Position numbers and translations under genes: made by a program. Source: Methanobacteriota archaeon (GTDB lineage Archaea > Methanobacteriota > Methanobacteria > Methanobacteriales > Methanobacteriaceae). Taken from it: a DNA stretch of 27,786 bases. Positions 1-7,802 of the stretch are shown here, piece by piece. Within the stretch, counting starts at the first letter, position 1. Every line of letters starts with the position of its first letter. The stretch spans positions 1 through 27,786 of the forward strand of contig JAEZAV010000071.1 of the NCBI GenBank assembly GCA_023430285.1, given 5' to 3'. The notes below the pieces were generated by a model. It saw nothing but the letters and a program-made list of their open reading frames with translations, was not told the origin of the DNA and did not search any database.

Positions 1-8
1 ATGATACC

Positions 9-1289
9 ATGTTAGATATTAAACTTTTCAGGGAAAATCCTGATTTAATTCTTGAATCAGAAAAAAAACGTTTCAGAACTACTGAAAATGTTGAAAAAGT
101 AATTGAATTCGATCTCAAATGGAGAAATGGTTTAAAAAAGCTCAACGAACTTCGTGCAGAGCGAAACAAGTTATCCAAATCATTCAACGAAGCAAGAAAA
201 CAGGGCAAGGATGAGCTTAAAGCTCTCCAGAATAGGGCCAAGGAAATTTCAACTGAAATTAATGAGCTTGAACCTAAAATTTCAGAGTACATAGAAGCAC
301 GAGATGAGTTCAGGTACAAAGTTGGAAACATTCTAGATTCTGATGTTCCAGTATCTGAAACAGAAGAAGATAACCTGATCATATCGGAATTTGGAGATAT
401 GCCCTTCTTCTCATTTGAACCTGCAAATCATGTGGATTTAATTGAAACCATTGATGGTGCAGAATTTAAACGAGCTGCAGAAGTATCAGGCTCCAGATTT
501 TATTACCTGAAGGAAGATATTGTTTACCTCAACATGGCACTCCTAAAATTTGCAATGGACACCCTTTCCCAGAAGGGTTACGAAATATTTCAAACACCAT
601 TCTTCATAAAACACGATGTTATCAAGGAAACAGCAGAACTGGCAGATTTTGAAGAAACACTCTACAAGATCGAAGGTGAAGATCTCTTCATGATAGCAAC
701 CTCTGAACAAACCCTGGCAGCCCTGCACAGGGGCGAAATAATAGATGAAAGAACGTTGCCACGCAAATATTGCGGATTATCTACTTGCTTTAGGAGGGAA
801 GCAGGATCCCATGGTAGGGATACCCTTGGAATTTTCAGGGTTCATCAATTTGAAAAAATTGAACAGTTCATATTCTGTGATGCTGACTCTTCAAGGGATC
901 TGCACCAGGAACTGCTTGAAAATGCAGAGCTCATCTACCAGAAACTCGGACTTCCCTACAGAATTGTATCCATTGTCTCGGGTGAGTTGAATGATAATGC
1001 TGCCAAAAAATATGACCTTGAAGCATGGTTCCCTGGATCTTCAACCTACAGAGAGCTGGTATCTTGTACCAACTGTGGAGATTATCAGGCCCGTAAATTG
1101 AATGCCCGCTACGGTATTCATGGTGATTCAGATTCATTGAAAATGTGCCACACCCTAAACAGTACTGCAATTGCAACAGAAAGAACCATTTGCTGTATCT
1201 TAGAAAACTATCAACAGGAAGATGGTACAATCAAAGTTCCAGAAGTTTTAATCCCTTACATGAATGGTAAAACTGTTTTAGGACTTTAA
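9..1289 (+). CDS. serS: Seryl-tRNA synthetase, standard (bacterial/eukaryal) type
   Basis: Charges tRNA-Ser (and tRNA-Sec where present) with serine in the cytosol. The 426-residue length is normal for the standard type. Residues about 30-105 are charged and heptad-like, matching the N-terminal tRNA-binding coiled-coil arm. The class II core follows: the TSE serine-binding triplet at 231-233, motif 2 at about 260-288 (CFRREAG, then RVHQFEKIEQF) and motif 3 at about 378-400 (LNSTAIATERT). The SCTNCGDYQARK segment (352-362) also fits the family. Some methanogens carry a different methanogenic-type SerRS with an unrelated N-terminal domain and a zinc active site, and this gene is not that type. 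The gene is complete, but only 8 bases lie upstream, so its ribosome binding site and promoter are barely visible. A T-rich terminator follows. Confidence 0.97.
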   Translation: MLDIKLFRENPDLILESEKKRFRTTENVEKVIEFDLKWRNGLKKLNELRAERNKLSKSFNEARKQGKDELKALQNRAKEISTEINELEPKISEYIEARDEFRYKVGNILDSDVPVSETEEDNLIISEFGDMPFFSFEPANHVDLIETIDGAEFKRAAEVSGSRFYYLKEDIVYLNMALLKFAMDTLSQKGYEIFQTPFFIKHDVIKETAELADFEETLYKIEGEDLFMIATSEQTLAALHRGEIIDERTLPRKYCGLSTCFRREAGSHGRDTLGIFRVHQFEKIEQFIFCDADSSRDLHQELLENAELIYQKLGLPYRIVSIVSGELNDNAAKKYDLEAWFPGSSTYRELVSCTNCGDYQARKLNARYGIHGDSDSLKMCHTLNSTAIATERTICCILENYQQEDGTIKVPEVLIPYMNGKTVLGL

Positions 1290-1305
1290 TTTTTTTTAAT
1301 TTTTT
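1290..1305 (+). terminator. T-rich terminator after serS
   Basis: Two T runs (eight and six bases) separated by two A follow directly on the serS stop codon. Archaeal RNA polymerase terminates on such U-rich tracts. No strong hairpin is seen. Confidence 0.5.
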
Positions 1306-1395
1306 CTAAGTTTGTGTGGCAAAACCCAGACCTATTAATAATATATCCCATATAAATATTAACCGACTGGTTTTTGTAAAGAAGTCAATCGAATA

Positions 1396-1403
1396 TTTAT
1401 ATG
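1396..1403 (+). promoter_or_regulatory. Probable TATA box of the universal stress protein gene
   Basis: TTTATATG fits the archaeal TATA consensus. Transcription would begin about 25 bases downstream (near 1427), giving a leader of about 65 bases before the ATG at 1492. A similar ATATAAATA element at about 1349-1357 is an alternative. Confidence 0.45.
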
Positions 1404-1491
1404 GTATGAAGACCAAATACCAATAGAATTGATTATGATTTGGAGAAACAGTAGTTTATTACTCTAAAAAAATCATGGAGAGGTGAACCGA

Positions 1492-1932
1492 ATGTACAAA
1501 AAAATACTTTTACCAACAGATGGTTCCGAATTTGCTAATAAAGCTGCAGAACACGCAATATGGATAGCTAACGCCAGTGGAGCCGAAATAATTGCATTAA
1601 ATGTTATAGAAACCTCCTCACTCGTTGGATTACCTGCAGAGGATCTCATAGTCCGAATAAAGGATATGCTCAAGGAAGAAGGAAGACAGGCACTAGAACA
1701 CATATTTGAAATGGCGAGCAAAGAATCTGTTGAGGAAGGGGAACTTAAAGTAACCCTAAAAACAAAGGAAGGTTCACCCGCAGATGTCATCCTAAAAACA
1801 ATTGAAAAAGAGGATGTTGATCTGGTAGTAATTGGAACTTCAGGAAAACATGGTTTGGACAGATTCCTCCTAGGAAGTGTCACAGAAAAGGTTGTGAGAT
1901 CTGCTAAGTGTCCTGTTTTAGCCGTGCATTAA
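1492..1932 (+). CDS. Universal stress protein (UspA family)
   Basis: A 146-residue single-domain UspA protein, normally a cytosolic dimer that binds ATP or AMP. It opens with the family pattern [11 protein letters not shown]. It ends with the ATP-binding pattern G-x2-G-x9-G(S): [17 protein letters not shown], then the terminal strand CPVLAVH. An in-frame GTG exists at 1483, but the ATG at 1492 is preferred because the ribosome binding site GGAGAGGTGA ends 6 bases before it and overlaps the GTG. The gene appears monocistronic, with its own TATA box and a terminator hairpin. The physiological signal is unknown. The neighbouring four-CBS protein is also a potential adenylate sensor, but no functional link is shown. 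Confidence 0.93.
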   Translation: MYKKILLPTDGSEFANKAAEHAIWIANASGAEIIALNVIETSSLVGLPAEDLIVRIKDMLKEEGRQALEHIFEMASKESVEEGELKVTLKTKEGSPADVILKTIEKEDVDLVVIGTSGKHGLDRFLLGSVTEKVVRSAKCPVLAVH

Positions 1933-1938
1933 AAAAAA

Positions 1939-1978
1939 AAACTAATTATAAATTTTTTTAGTTTATTGATTTTTTTTA
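1939..1978 (+). terminator. Hairpin plus T run after the usp gene
   Basis: AAACTAA (1939-1945) pairs with TTAGTTT (1958-1964), and a run of eight T ends near 1978. The site lies between the usp stop and the next gene. Confidence 0.45.
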
Positions 1979-2007
1979 TTTAATTTTATTTATGGCTGGT
2001 GTATAAA

Positions 2008-2844
2008 ATGCTTGTAAAAGAAATAATGGCAAAGGATATTATCTCTGTTCATGTCCCTGGAAATCGTGCAAACGCCCTGGAAATCATGAGAAAGAAGAAA
2101 GTATCTGGATTGCCTGTAGTAAAAAATGGAACTGATCAATTGGTAGGCGTACTAACAAGAACAGATCTTGTTGAAAATCCTGATGAAGAACAGATAGCAC
2201 TGATAATGACTCGAGACATCATTACTGCATCACCAGATGATAGTGTTAAAACAGTTGCAGAGAAGATGATCAACAACAACATCAGAAGAATACCCATAGT
2301 TGAGGAAGGAAGGTTAGTAGGACTTGTAACAGCTTCAGATCTGGTTAACAAAGCACTCTGGAAGATGGAAATTCAAGAACCTGCAGAGGATTACATGATC
2401 CAAAACATCCCAACCAGCTGGGAGGGTACTCCATTAAATGTTGCCTTTGAAATAATGAGATACTACAGACTAAAAGTACTTCTCGGATTGAACAACGACG
2501 GTAAACTCACTGGAATACTTACTGAAACAGATTTTATCGAAGAAAGTGAAGTAGTTTCTGAGAGAACTGTGCACAACACTTCTGTAGGTACAGAAGGAGA
2601 TAAATGGTCTTGGGACAGTAAGAGCGTCCTTTACGTCATTAAGAATCATCTTAAATTCTCTGATAAAAAGATAAAAGACGTTGCAAACACAGACCTGGTT
2701 ATAGTTACAACGAAAACCTCGGTACAGGAATGTGCAAATAAAATGAGGCAGAGAAACATCGAACAAATTCCTGTTATTGATGTTGAAGGAGACCTTGTTG
2801 GATTAGTAAGAGCCGTCGACTTAATAAAAGCCATAAATGATTAA
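2008..2844 (+). CDS. Protein with four CBS domains (two Bateman modules)
   Basis: A 278-residue cytosolic protein built only of CBS repeats. They lie at about residues 1-58, 62-118, 125-183 and 220-275, and each ends in a pattern such as [30 protein letters not shown] or [13 protein letters not shown] pairs bind adenine nucleotides or S-adenosylmethionine and usually regulate a partner protein. There is no fused enzyme or transporter, so this is a stand-alone sensor. The third domain is followed by a longer linker (about residues 183-220). An in-frame GTG at 1999 is possible. The ATG at 2008 is preferred, with GGTG six bases before it. The gene overlaps the start of the next one by 8 bases, which suggests translational coupling and a shared function. 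The ligand cannot be read from sequence. Confidence 0.9.
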   Translation: MLVKEIMAKDIISVHVPGNRANALEIMRKKKVSGLPVVKNGTDQLVGVLTRTDLVENPDEEQIALIMTRDIITASPDDSVKTVAEKMINNNIRRIPIVEEGRLVGLVTASDLVNKALWKMEIQEPAEDYMIQNIPTSWEGTPLNVAFEIMRYYRLKVLLGLNNDGKLTGILTETDFIEESEVVSERTVHNTSVGTEGDKWSWDSKSVLYVIKNHLKFSDKKIKDVANTDLVIVTTKTSVQECANKMRQRNIEQIPVIDVEGDLVGLVRAVDLIKAIND

Positions 2845-3268
2845 AATGTCAGAAACACCCATAATTAAGATCAAATCCAACCCTGAAACCATTAAAATAA
2901 TTGCCAAGAAAAGGGGTGATGTGTCGATTCAAGACATCAACCTCAGATTGATCATGGCCAACTTGTGGTGGGAACAAGCCCCTGAACTTGAAACTTTCTT
3001 CAATGTCATGGAACTCACCATAAAGAGGGCTTTAAATGAGGTTTATCCCCACGATGTCATGACCATTGATTACACCTACTCTGCAGATGATGATTTGAAG
3101 GATGCATCTGAGATAGTTGTTGAGATAACCAACATCAAAGCAGATGATATGGATGTGGACATAGGTGGAAGATTTATAACCATCGGAGGATCAGATTCCA
3201 GAGGCTTTTTCAAGAAGTTGACAAGTTTCAGAAGGAAGTTCTCGCAAGATGTTCACAAGGAAATCTGA
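2837..3268 (+). CDS. Conserved-looking hypothetical protein coupled to the CBS protein
   Basis: A soluble protein of 143 residues (140 if the ATG at 2846 is used) in a family I do not recognise. It has no signal peptide, membrane segment or cysteine pair. It appears to be a mixed alpha/beta fold: a Trp-Trp-containing helix ([18 protein letters not shown], about 38-55), an acidic middle ([17 protein letters not shown]) and a basic C-terminus ([17 protein letters not shown]). The first ATG overlaps the CBS gene by 8 bases. No clear ribosome binding site precedes either ATG, which fits termination-reinitiation coupling. Codon use resembles the neighbours. Function unknown. The arrangement suggests it acts with, or is controlled by, the CBS protein. 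Confidence 0.8.
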   Translation: MIKMSETPIIKIKSNPETIKIIAKKRGDVSIQDINLRLIMANLWWEQAPELETFFNVMELTIKRALNEVYPHDVMTIDYTYSADDDLKDASEIVVEITNIKADDMDVDIGGRFITIGGSDSRGFFKKLTSFRRKFSQDVHKEI

Positions 3269-3281
3269 TATCTTCAATCAT

Positions 3282-3297
3282 TTTATTTTTAAATAAA
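3282..3297. terminator. Bidirectional AT hairpin between convergent genes
   Basis: TTTATTT pairs with AAATAAA across a 2-base loop, with A and T runs on both sides. It lies between the ends of the plus-strand 143-residue gene and minus-strand larE, so it could serve both. Confidence 0.4.
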
Positions 3298-3348
3298 AAA
3301 AAAAGTATAACTTAAATTTTTAATTATTTTTTAATGGTACCCTATTTC

Positions 3349-4398
3349 TTAAATGTTCCTTCGTATCTTGGGTAAAACTTCTATTAAAAGTTGTTCTGCA
3401 TCTTCTTGATCAGCAACCTTTCTTGCAACAAGTTTACCATTTTTAAAAACCGTCACATTCCGTCCATCGGATTCCAACATGGCGATTCCCATTTCAACAG
3501 AACATTTCACACTGCCAATTTGTTCAAGTTCGGCACATGTTTGTTTGATGTTTATGGAGTATGGAAGTTCAGTTTCAAACATTATCTTGTTGGCCTCATC
3601 TTTACATGGTTTGTAAACAACGAGCTCCTTTTTTGTTTCACCATGTCCACTGATGTCCAGTGTTACACGTTTAAATCCCACTGCCTTCAGTTCAGAATCA
3701 AGATGATTAAGCACTCCTAAATTCAGAAGTTTTTCAATATTTTCAACTTCTAATATGGCCATATCCTCTTGATCTCTGACCCTAACCACCCTCGAACCAG
3801 AAAGGCCCTTCAAAAGAGACTCTGCATATTTCAATCTGTTGATCTTCTTGGGTGTGATCTCAGAGTTTTTTGATATTCTGGTTGCCATGCATGTGGTTGA
3901 TGGAGAATATTCTATTTTAAGTAGGTTTAAGGCTTCTTTAACATCATCTGATGTGAATCCTGCCATTACAAGTGGGCTTTTAATTTCCAGATCGTAGTTC
4001 ACAATTATGCCTGGTCTGTCCTCGAGCAGGTCAGTTATGTTGGTTCCATCTATAATTTCCAATTCATTTTCCCCTGCAATTTCCACTAATTTGGCGTACA
4101 TCTTAGTTTTACAGATGTAACACCTGTTTGGAGGGTTGGATCGAAATGCAGGGTCATTAAGATAATTATCTTCAACAACCCTGTGTTTTATTCCCAGTTC
4201 CCCGGCAATTTTGGTTGCGTTTGCAATAAAATCTTGAGGCATAACTCCATTATCAACTGTGACAGCAAGGGTTTCCTTTGATACTTCTGAAGCTATTTTG
4301 GCTACTAAAGAACTATCAGCCCCTCCAGAAAAGGCTATTAAAATATTTTTATCCCTTAAGTAATCCTTTAGGTTTTGCAGTTTTGTTTCGACTTCCAT
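3349..4398 (-). CDS. larE: LarE-type ATP-dependent sulfur transferase (PP-loop family) with extra C-terminal domain
   Basis: LarE activates a carboxylate with ATP and inserts sulfur, in the best-known case into the nickel-pincer cofactor precursor of lactate racemase. The N-terminal ATP pyrophosphatase domain shows the PP-loop SGGADSS (24-30). Three cysteines stand at C93 and C96 (CYIC) and C170 (STTCMATRIS). Some LarE proteins use one sacrificial cysteine, while others hold a [4Fe-4S] cluster on three cysteines and act catalytically. This pattern suggests the second kind. The protein is 349 residues, against about 270-280 for a plain LarE. The extra C-terminal part (about 275-349) contains the element VTVFKNGKLVARKV, which resembles the helix-grip repeat of TBP. 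Its function is unknown. The gene lies 76 bases downstream of tfuA on the same strand. No larA, larB or larC is in view, so the true substrate is open. Confidence 0.85.
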   Translation of the reverse strand: MEVETKLQNLKDYLRDKNILIAFSGGADSSLVAKIASEVSKETLAVTVDNGVMPQDFIANATKIAGELGIKHRVVEDNYLNDPAFRSNPPNRCYICKTKMYAKLVEIAGENELEIIDGTNITDLLEDRPGIIVNYDLEIKSPLVMAGFTSDDVKEALNLLKIEYSPSTTCMATRISKNSEITPKKINRLKYAESLLKGLSGSRVVRVRDQEDMAILEVENIEKLLNLGVLNHLDSELKAVGFKRVTLDISGHGETKKELVVYKPCKDEANKIMFETELPYSINIKQTCAELEQIGSVKCSVEMGIAMLESDGRNVTVFKNGKLVARKVADQEDAEQLLIEVLPKIRRNI

Positions 4399-4474
4399 CT
4401 GAACCTTCCTGAAATTATTATTATGAAATTTGGTTAAATCTTGTTAAGAATTAACTTAACTTGTTAATGGTGAT

Positions 4475-5122
4475 TTAAATAGCTATTTTTTTGATGTAAT
4501 CAAGAACTGCCAGAGCATCCATTCTCTTAACATCAATGGCATGGACTTCTAAAAATTTTTGTATTTGTTCTACCTTTGATTTTTCGAGTCCAGATTCAGC
4601 AAATACTTTAGAATAGCTTCTTTTAGGATAATATATTGATTTGGCAGTTTTTATCAGTAATTCGTAGTCCTTTCTGTTAAGTACGCCTTGTTCCAGGGCT
4701 GCCTTGAAGGTGTAGTTTATGCTTATAAGTGCTTCTGATAGTTGTTCCATTGTATCAGGGTTTATAACCACGGCCACATCATCATCAGATTCTATAAATC
4801 CGGTTTTGTAGTCCATGTAAACCTGACCCACTCCAACCATCCCAAAATCATCCAGTTCTGAAGCCCTTAATGCTCCCATGCTTGCTCCTCCAACCACTTT
4901 AACATCCTTTTTTAGTGCTTCGAGAATTTCTTTGTGGGAAACTGCAGGTGCCTTATGAAAAACTCCGTCAATAATTCCTATAATATCGGGTTCATCAGTT
5001 AAAGCCTGAATTATATCTCCTCTTGCTACTGGAGGGCGATAATCTGCTTTTAGGATTGTTTCTGCTTCCTTGGGCTGTAGTGAGGGTCCTGTGAAAATTA
5101 TTATTTTCTTGTTTATAACCAT
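4475..5122 (-). CDS. tfuA: TfuA-like core domain protein
   Basis: TfuA-like proteins partner with YcaO enzymes in forming peptide thioamides. In methanogens this pair is linked to the thioglycine of methyl-coenzyme M reductase. The 215-residue protein shows the family core: FTGPSL at 10-15, YRPP followed by ARGDI at 28-37, IIDGVFHKAPAVSHKEIL at 50-67 and GGASMGALRASEL at 78-90, then a conserved acidic DDDVAVV at about 113-119. The C-terminal third is helical. No ycaO is in this window, although many methanogens carry the two side by side. The neighbour downstream is larE, which raises the possibility of a sulfur-supply pair. The ATG at 5122 is preceded by GGTG about 6 bases upstream. Confidence 0.9.
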   Translation of the reverse strand: MVINKKIIIFTGPSLQPKEAETILKADYRPPVARGDIIQALTDEPDIIGIIDGVFHKAPAVSHKEILEALKKDVKVVGGASMGALRASELDDFGMVGVGQVYMDYKTGFIESDDDVAVVINPDTMEQLSEALISINYTFKAALEQGVLNRKDYELLIKTAKSIYYPKRSYSKVFAESGLEKSKVEQIQKFLEVHAIDVKRMDALAVLDYIKKIAI

Positions 5123-5287
5123 GGGTGCACCAAATTTAGATGATTAATGTTATCCAGTTTATCAATTGAAAAAATTACCTTTTTTTCTATGTTGGATCAC
5201 ATGACTATTGGTTCTCATCTTAAATATTTTTTAAAATGGTTGGTTCAAATTAGGTTTTCAAGGATCCAGTTTTTTGTACACATAAAT

Positions 5288-5296
5288 TTTATATAA
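5288..5296 (+). promoter_or_regulatory. TATA box of the YhbD-bactofilin pair
   Basis: TTTATATAA matches the archaeal TATA consensus. Initiation is expected near 5320, giving a leader of about 38 bases. The left arm of an inverted repeat overlaps its last bases. Confidence 0.6.
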
Positions 5297-5330
5297 CATA
5301 AACAAACAATAATGAAACAATGTTATGTTA
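5294..5330. promoter_or_regulatory. Inverted repeat over the TATA box and start site: candidate operator
   Basis: TAACATAA (5294-5301) and TTATGTTA (5323-5330) are perfect inverted 8-base arms with a 21-base spacer. The left arm overlaps the TATA box, and the right arm lies at the expected transcription start. That is the classic position for a repressor. The first gene downstream encodes a MerR-like helix-turn-helix, so autoregulation is plausible but inferred. Confidence 0.45.
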
Positions 5331-5357
5331 CATTACTTATGGTTTTGAGGTGATCAA

Positions 5358-5981
5358 TTGAACCAAGATTTAATATCTAAAAAAGAATTGTTAGAAATCA
5401 CTGGAATTTCTTATGGACAGTTATATCGCTGGAAACGGAAAAAACTAATACCAGAAGAATGGTTCATAAAAAAATCAACATTCACAGGACAGGAAACTTT
5501 CTTTCCAAAATACAAGGTGATTGATAGGATTGAAAAAATAAAAAATATGAAGGGCGATATTTCATTAGACAGCCTTGCAGACATGTTATCTCCAGATTTA
5601 ACAGAAAAAAGAGTGAGCGCAAAAGAACTCAAGGATCGTAACATTGTTTCAGAGGCTACGTTGGATTTCACCAGGGAAGAATATGGTGAAACAAAAGAAT
5701 TTCGTTTTGAACAAATTATTTCCATTTATTTACTGGATAAAATGTTCAAATCCGGAAAAATAGGACATTCTGAAGGTAAAATTGTGTTTCAACTATTCAA
5801 TGACAAATATCAAAAATTCAAGGGAAAAAATTGTGAACTAATATTCTTCAGGAAAATGGGAGTATCAAGCTGCTGCATGGTCCCAGATTCTAGGGAAGTT
5901 CACTTCGAAGAAACCATAAAGATCATGGAAATTATGAATATCTCAGAATTAATTGAAGAACTAAAAATTAAGATGTTTTAA
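5358..5981 (+). CDS. MerR-like HTH protein, DUF4004/YhbD type
   Basis: A 207-residue protein resembling the YhbD (DUF4004) group of Bacillus, where it neighbours YhbE/YhbF bactofilin-like proteins. Residues 8-38 look like a MerR-type helix-turn-helix (KKELLEITGISYGQLYRWKR). A second segment at about 90-120 (RNIVSEATLDFTREEY, then a helix) could be another small HTH or a wing. The rest is mixed alpha/beta without recognised catalytic residues. The start is TTG at 5358, chosen because GAGGTGAT (5347-5354) sits 3 bases upstream and there is no better ATG. It lies 14 bases before the bactofilin gene in the same transcription unit. It may regulate that gene, or be an assembly partner. Family assignment is from memory of motifs and gene order. 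Confidence 0.75.
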   Translation: MNQDLISKKELLEITGISYGQLYRWKRKKLIPEEWFIKKSTFTGQETFFPKYKVIDRIEKIKNMKGDISLDSLADMLSPDLTEKRVSAKELKDRNIVSEATLDFTREEYGETKEFRFEQIISIYLLDKMFKSGKIGHSEGKIVFQLFNDKYQKFKGKNCELIFFRKMGVSSCCMVPDSREVHFEETIKIMEIMNISELIEELKIKMF

Positions 5982-5995
5982 GGGAGGGGTTCAAT

Positions 5996-6673
5996 ATGGA
6001 AAATTTAACAGATTTAAAAATTTATGGACAGGGAAGTTCTGGTGGAGGCAAATTTAGAGACGTTAGTATCAAGGGAAGTGGCCAGATAAGTGGAGATCTG
6101 GAATGTAAAAAATATGAAGTTCTAGGTACTGGAGATATTAAAGGAGATTTAACTGCTGAAGAAGTTATGATAAAGGGACAATTCAAATTTGGCGGCCAGG
6201 TAAACGCAGTTGACCTCAAGGTTTATGGTGAATCAAATTTCCGAGGGGACATCTTCACAGATGAAGCATTATTTCAAGGAAGTTTGGAATCAAAGGGAGA
6301 TCTAAATGCTGAAATCTGTAAAATCGAAGGAGGATTTGTAATCGATGGTCTTTTAAATGTAGAATTATTTGAACTGACCATGTACTGGCCATGCAAAGTA
6401 TCAGAAATAGGCGGAACCAACATTACCATAAAAAAGGATGCTAAATTCAGCTTCTTAGGTCTGAAAAATATGATAACTCCCCATTCTAACAAAGGTTTCT
6501 TGGAAGTTGATACAGTGGAAGGAGATGAAATTTATCTTGAAAACACCCATGCAAAGGTTGTCAGAGGAAAAAATATTACACTAGGGCCAAACTGTCAAAT
6601 TGATAGATTGGAATATCAGAACAGTTACAAGGATCATGAAAGTTCAAGGGTAGTATCAACTGCAAAAATATGA
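5996..6673 (+). CDS. Bactofilin-like polymer-forming protein (YhbE/YhbF type)
   Basis: A 225-residue protein with the short glycine-spaced repeats of bactofilins, which fold into a right-handed beta-helix and polymerise without nucleotides. Repeats run through about residues 5-140, for example DVSIKGSGQISGDL, YEVLGTGDIKGDL, VMIKGQFKFGGQV and LKVYGESNFRGDI. A second repeat block follows at about 160-210. There is no transmembrane segment or signal peptide, so it is presumably cytosolic. The ribosome binding site GGGAGGGGTT is strong. It shares a promoter with the DUF4004 gene. Bactofilins are best known in bacteria, so this pair may have come by transfer, although its base composition is like its surroundings. 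The stop codon is one base from the end of the convergent HD gene. Confidence 0.82.
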   Translation: MENLTDLKIYGQGSSGGGKFRDVSIKGSGQISGDLECKKYEVLGTGDIKGDLTAEEVMIKGQFKFGGQVNAVDLKVYGESNFRGDIFTDEALFQGSLESKGDLNAEICKIEGGFVIDGLLNVELFELTMYWPCKVSEIGGTNITIKKDAKFSFLGLKNMITPHSNKGFLEVDTVEGDEIYLENTHAKVVRGKNITLGPNCQIDRLEYQNSYKDHESSRVVSTAKI

Positions 6674-6674
6674 G

Positions 6675-7184
6675 TTAATCCAGTAAAAGATCTTCGTGCA
6701 GTAGTTTGATCCTTTTAATTGCATGGTGGTTCTTTCCAAAACTTCCCTCCCACTTATTTACAACAAATTGTAGGTCCACCTCAGTTGTTCCACTTATGAG
6801 GTTGTCAGCTTGTGCCACAATTTTTTCCTCTACAGTGGTGGGAATGTAATTTCTTTTGGGTAAACCAAGATCTTCTGCTTCGTCACAGGGAATGCCCGCC
6901 CCAATATGTTTAAGGGTTATGTTGATGTAGCATTCTGGAAAGTTAAGGTCCCTCAGAATTTCAGCCCCTACAACTGCATGTTGGATGGAATGGGTTTTGG
7001 ATCTGCCAATGTCATGTACCAGTGCACCGTACTCCACTTGTTCCATATCTACAGTTGTACCAGTTTTTTCGGAGTAGTTTTTAGCTATTTCCACAGCTTT
7101 TTTAGAAACAGCCTTAGAGTGAGCAACAACATTTGGAGGGCAGTTATAATCGTTTAAAGCTTTTAAGCATGTGTTTATATCCAA
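6675..7184 (-). CDS. HD-domain phosphohydrolase-like protein (TIGR00295 type)
   Basis: A 169-residue HD-superfamily protein. The metal-binding set is visible: H22 (AHSKAV), H57-D58 (LVHDIGRSKT), H69 (QHAVVGAEIL), H93 (LKHIGAGIP) and D127 (AQADNLI). HD proteins use these residues to hydrolyse phosphate esters or nucleotides. The substrate of this archaeal family is, to my knowledge, not known. The start is TTG at 7184, with GAGGGA about 5 bases upstream. Its 3' end abuts the convergent bactofilin gene with one base between. It lies downstream of tfe on the same strand (84-base gap), so it may be co-transcribed with it. Confidence 0.88.
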   Translation of the reverse strand: MDINTCLKALNDYNCPPNVVAHSKAVSKKAVEIAKNYSEKTGTTVDMEQVEYGALVHDIGRSKTHSIQHAVVGAEILRDLNFPECYINITLKHIGAGIPCDEAEDLGLPKRNYIPTTVEEKIVAQADNLISGTTEVDLQFVVNKWEGSFGKNHHAIKRIKLLHEDLLLD

Positions 7185-7268
7185 GGATTTCCCTCTGTAA
7201 GTTTGATTAATAAAATTTAGTTAGTAAAAATAGAAAAAAATAGTGAATGCAAAAAAAAATTTGTTTAT

Positions 7269-7757
7269 TTATGCCAGTCTATCCATCATCTGTTTCAATT
7301 CAACTATTATCGTGGAGTTGTCCTGATATTCCAGGGATCCGCCACATTCTGGACATTCAAAGTTATTTTCTGTTGCTTCATCAAACTTGTAACGGTGTCC
7401 ATTTAACTTGCATGAAAAGAACATGTTTCCTTCTTCGTACTCCAAGGATTCTTCAATTTCTCGGGAGAATTTTTCGAACTTTTCAGTTACAATGTCAGCA
7501 ACCTTTTCTTGCTCAAATGTCCAGCTGTAAGTATACCACTGGGTTTCTGGGTCTTTACTTCGCTTGTAAGTTGCTATACCTGCGTCGTATAATTTATACA
7601 ACACTTTTCGCACAATATTCAACCTTATTTCAGTTTCTTCGGCAATTTCTTCATCTGTTGTTTTACCATTTAACAAACACTCAATGATTGAAACACTACT
7701 TTGTTCATCATTGGTAATATCCATTAGAATTTCCTGAACTGCTGGATCTTTAAGCAT
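7269..7757 (-). CDS. tfe: Transcription factor E (TFE alpha)
   Basis: The archaeal homologue of TFIIE-alpha, which helps open promoters by contacting RNA polymerase, TBP and the non-template strand. The protein is 162 residues from the ATG at 7757. Another ATG lies 18 bases upstream (7775), but AGGAGGGG just before 7757 decides the start. The N-terminal winged helix spans about residues 1-85 (STIIECLL-like segment, then [23 protein letters not shown]). A helical linker follows, then a zinc ribbon at about 114-145. In the ribbon the second half is normal (C135-P-E-C138), but the first half has only C116 followed by KLNGHRY, so the expected second cysteine is missing and H121 may replace it. 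A TATA box lies upstream on the minus strand. Confidence 0.95.
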   Translation of the reverse strand: MLKDPAVQEILMDITNDEQSSVSIIECLLNGKTTDEEIAEETEIRLNIVRKVLYKLYDAGIATYKRSKDPETQWYTYSWTFEQEKVADIVTEKFEKFSREIEESLEYEEGNMFFSCKLNGHRYKFDEATENNFECPECGGSLEYQDNSTIIVELKQMMDRLA

Positions 7758-7802
7758 TAATGCCCCTCCTATCACACATCTTTACTTGGTTCTTTGGAAT
7801 TT

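Noticed and set aside
7247..7687. A 146-codon plus-strand frame opposite tfe.
   Set aside because: Antisense to a clear TFE gene, with an unstructured Leu/Phe/Gln-rich translation and no start signal.
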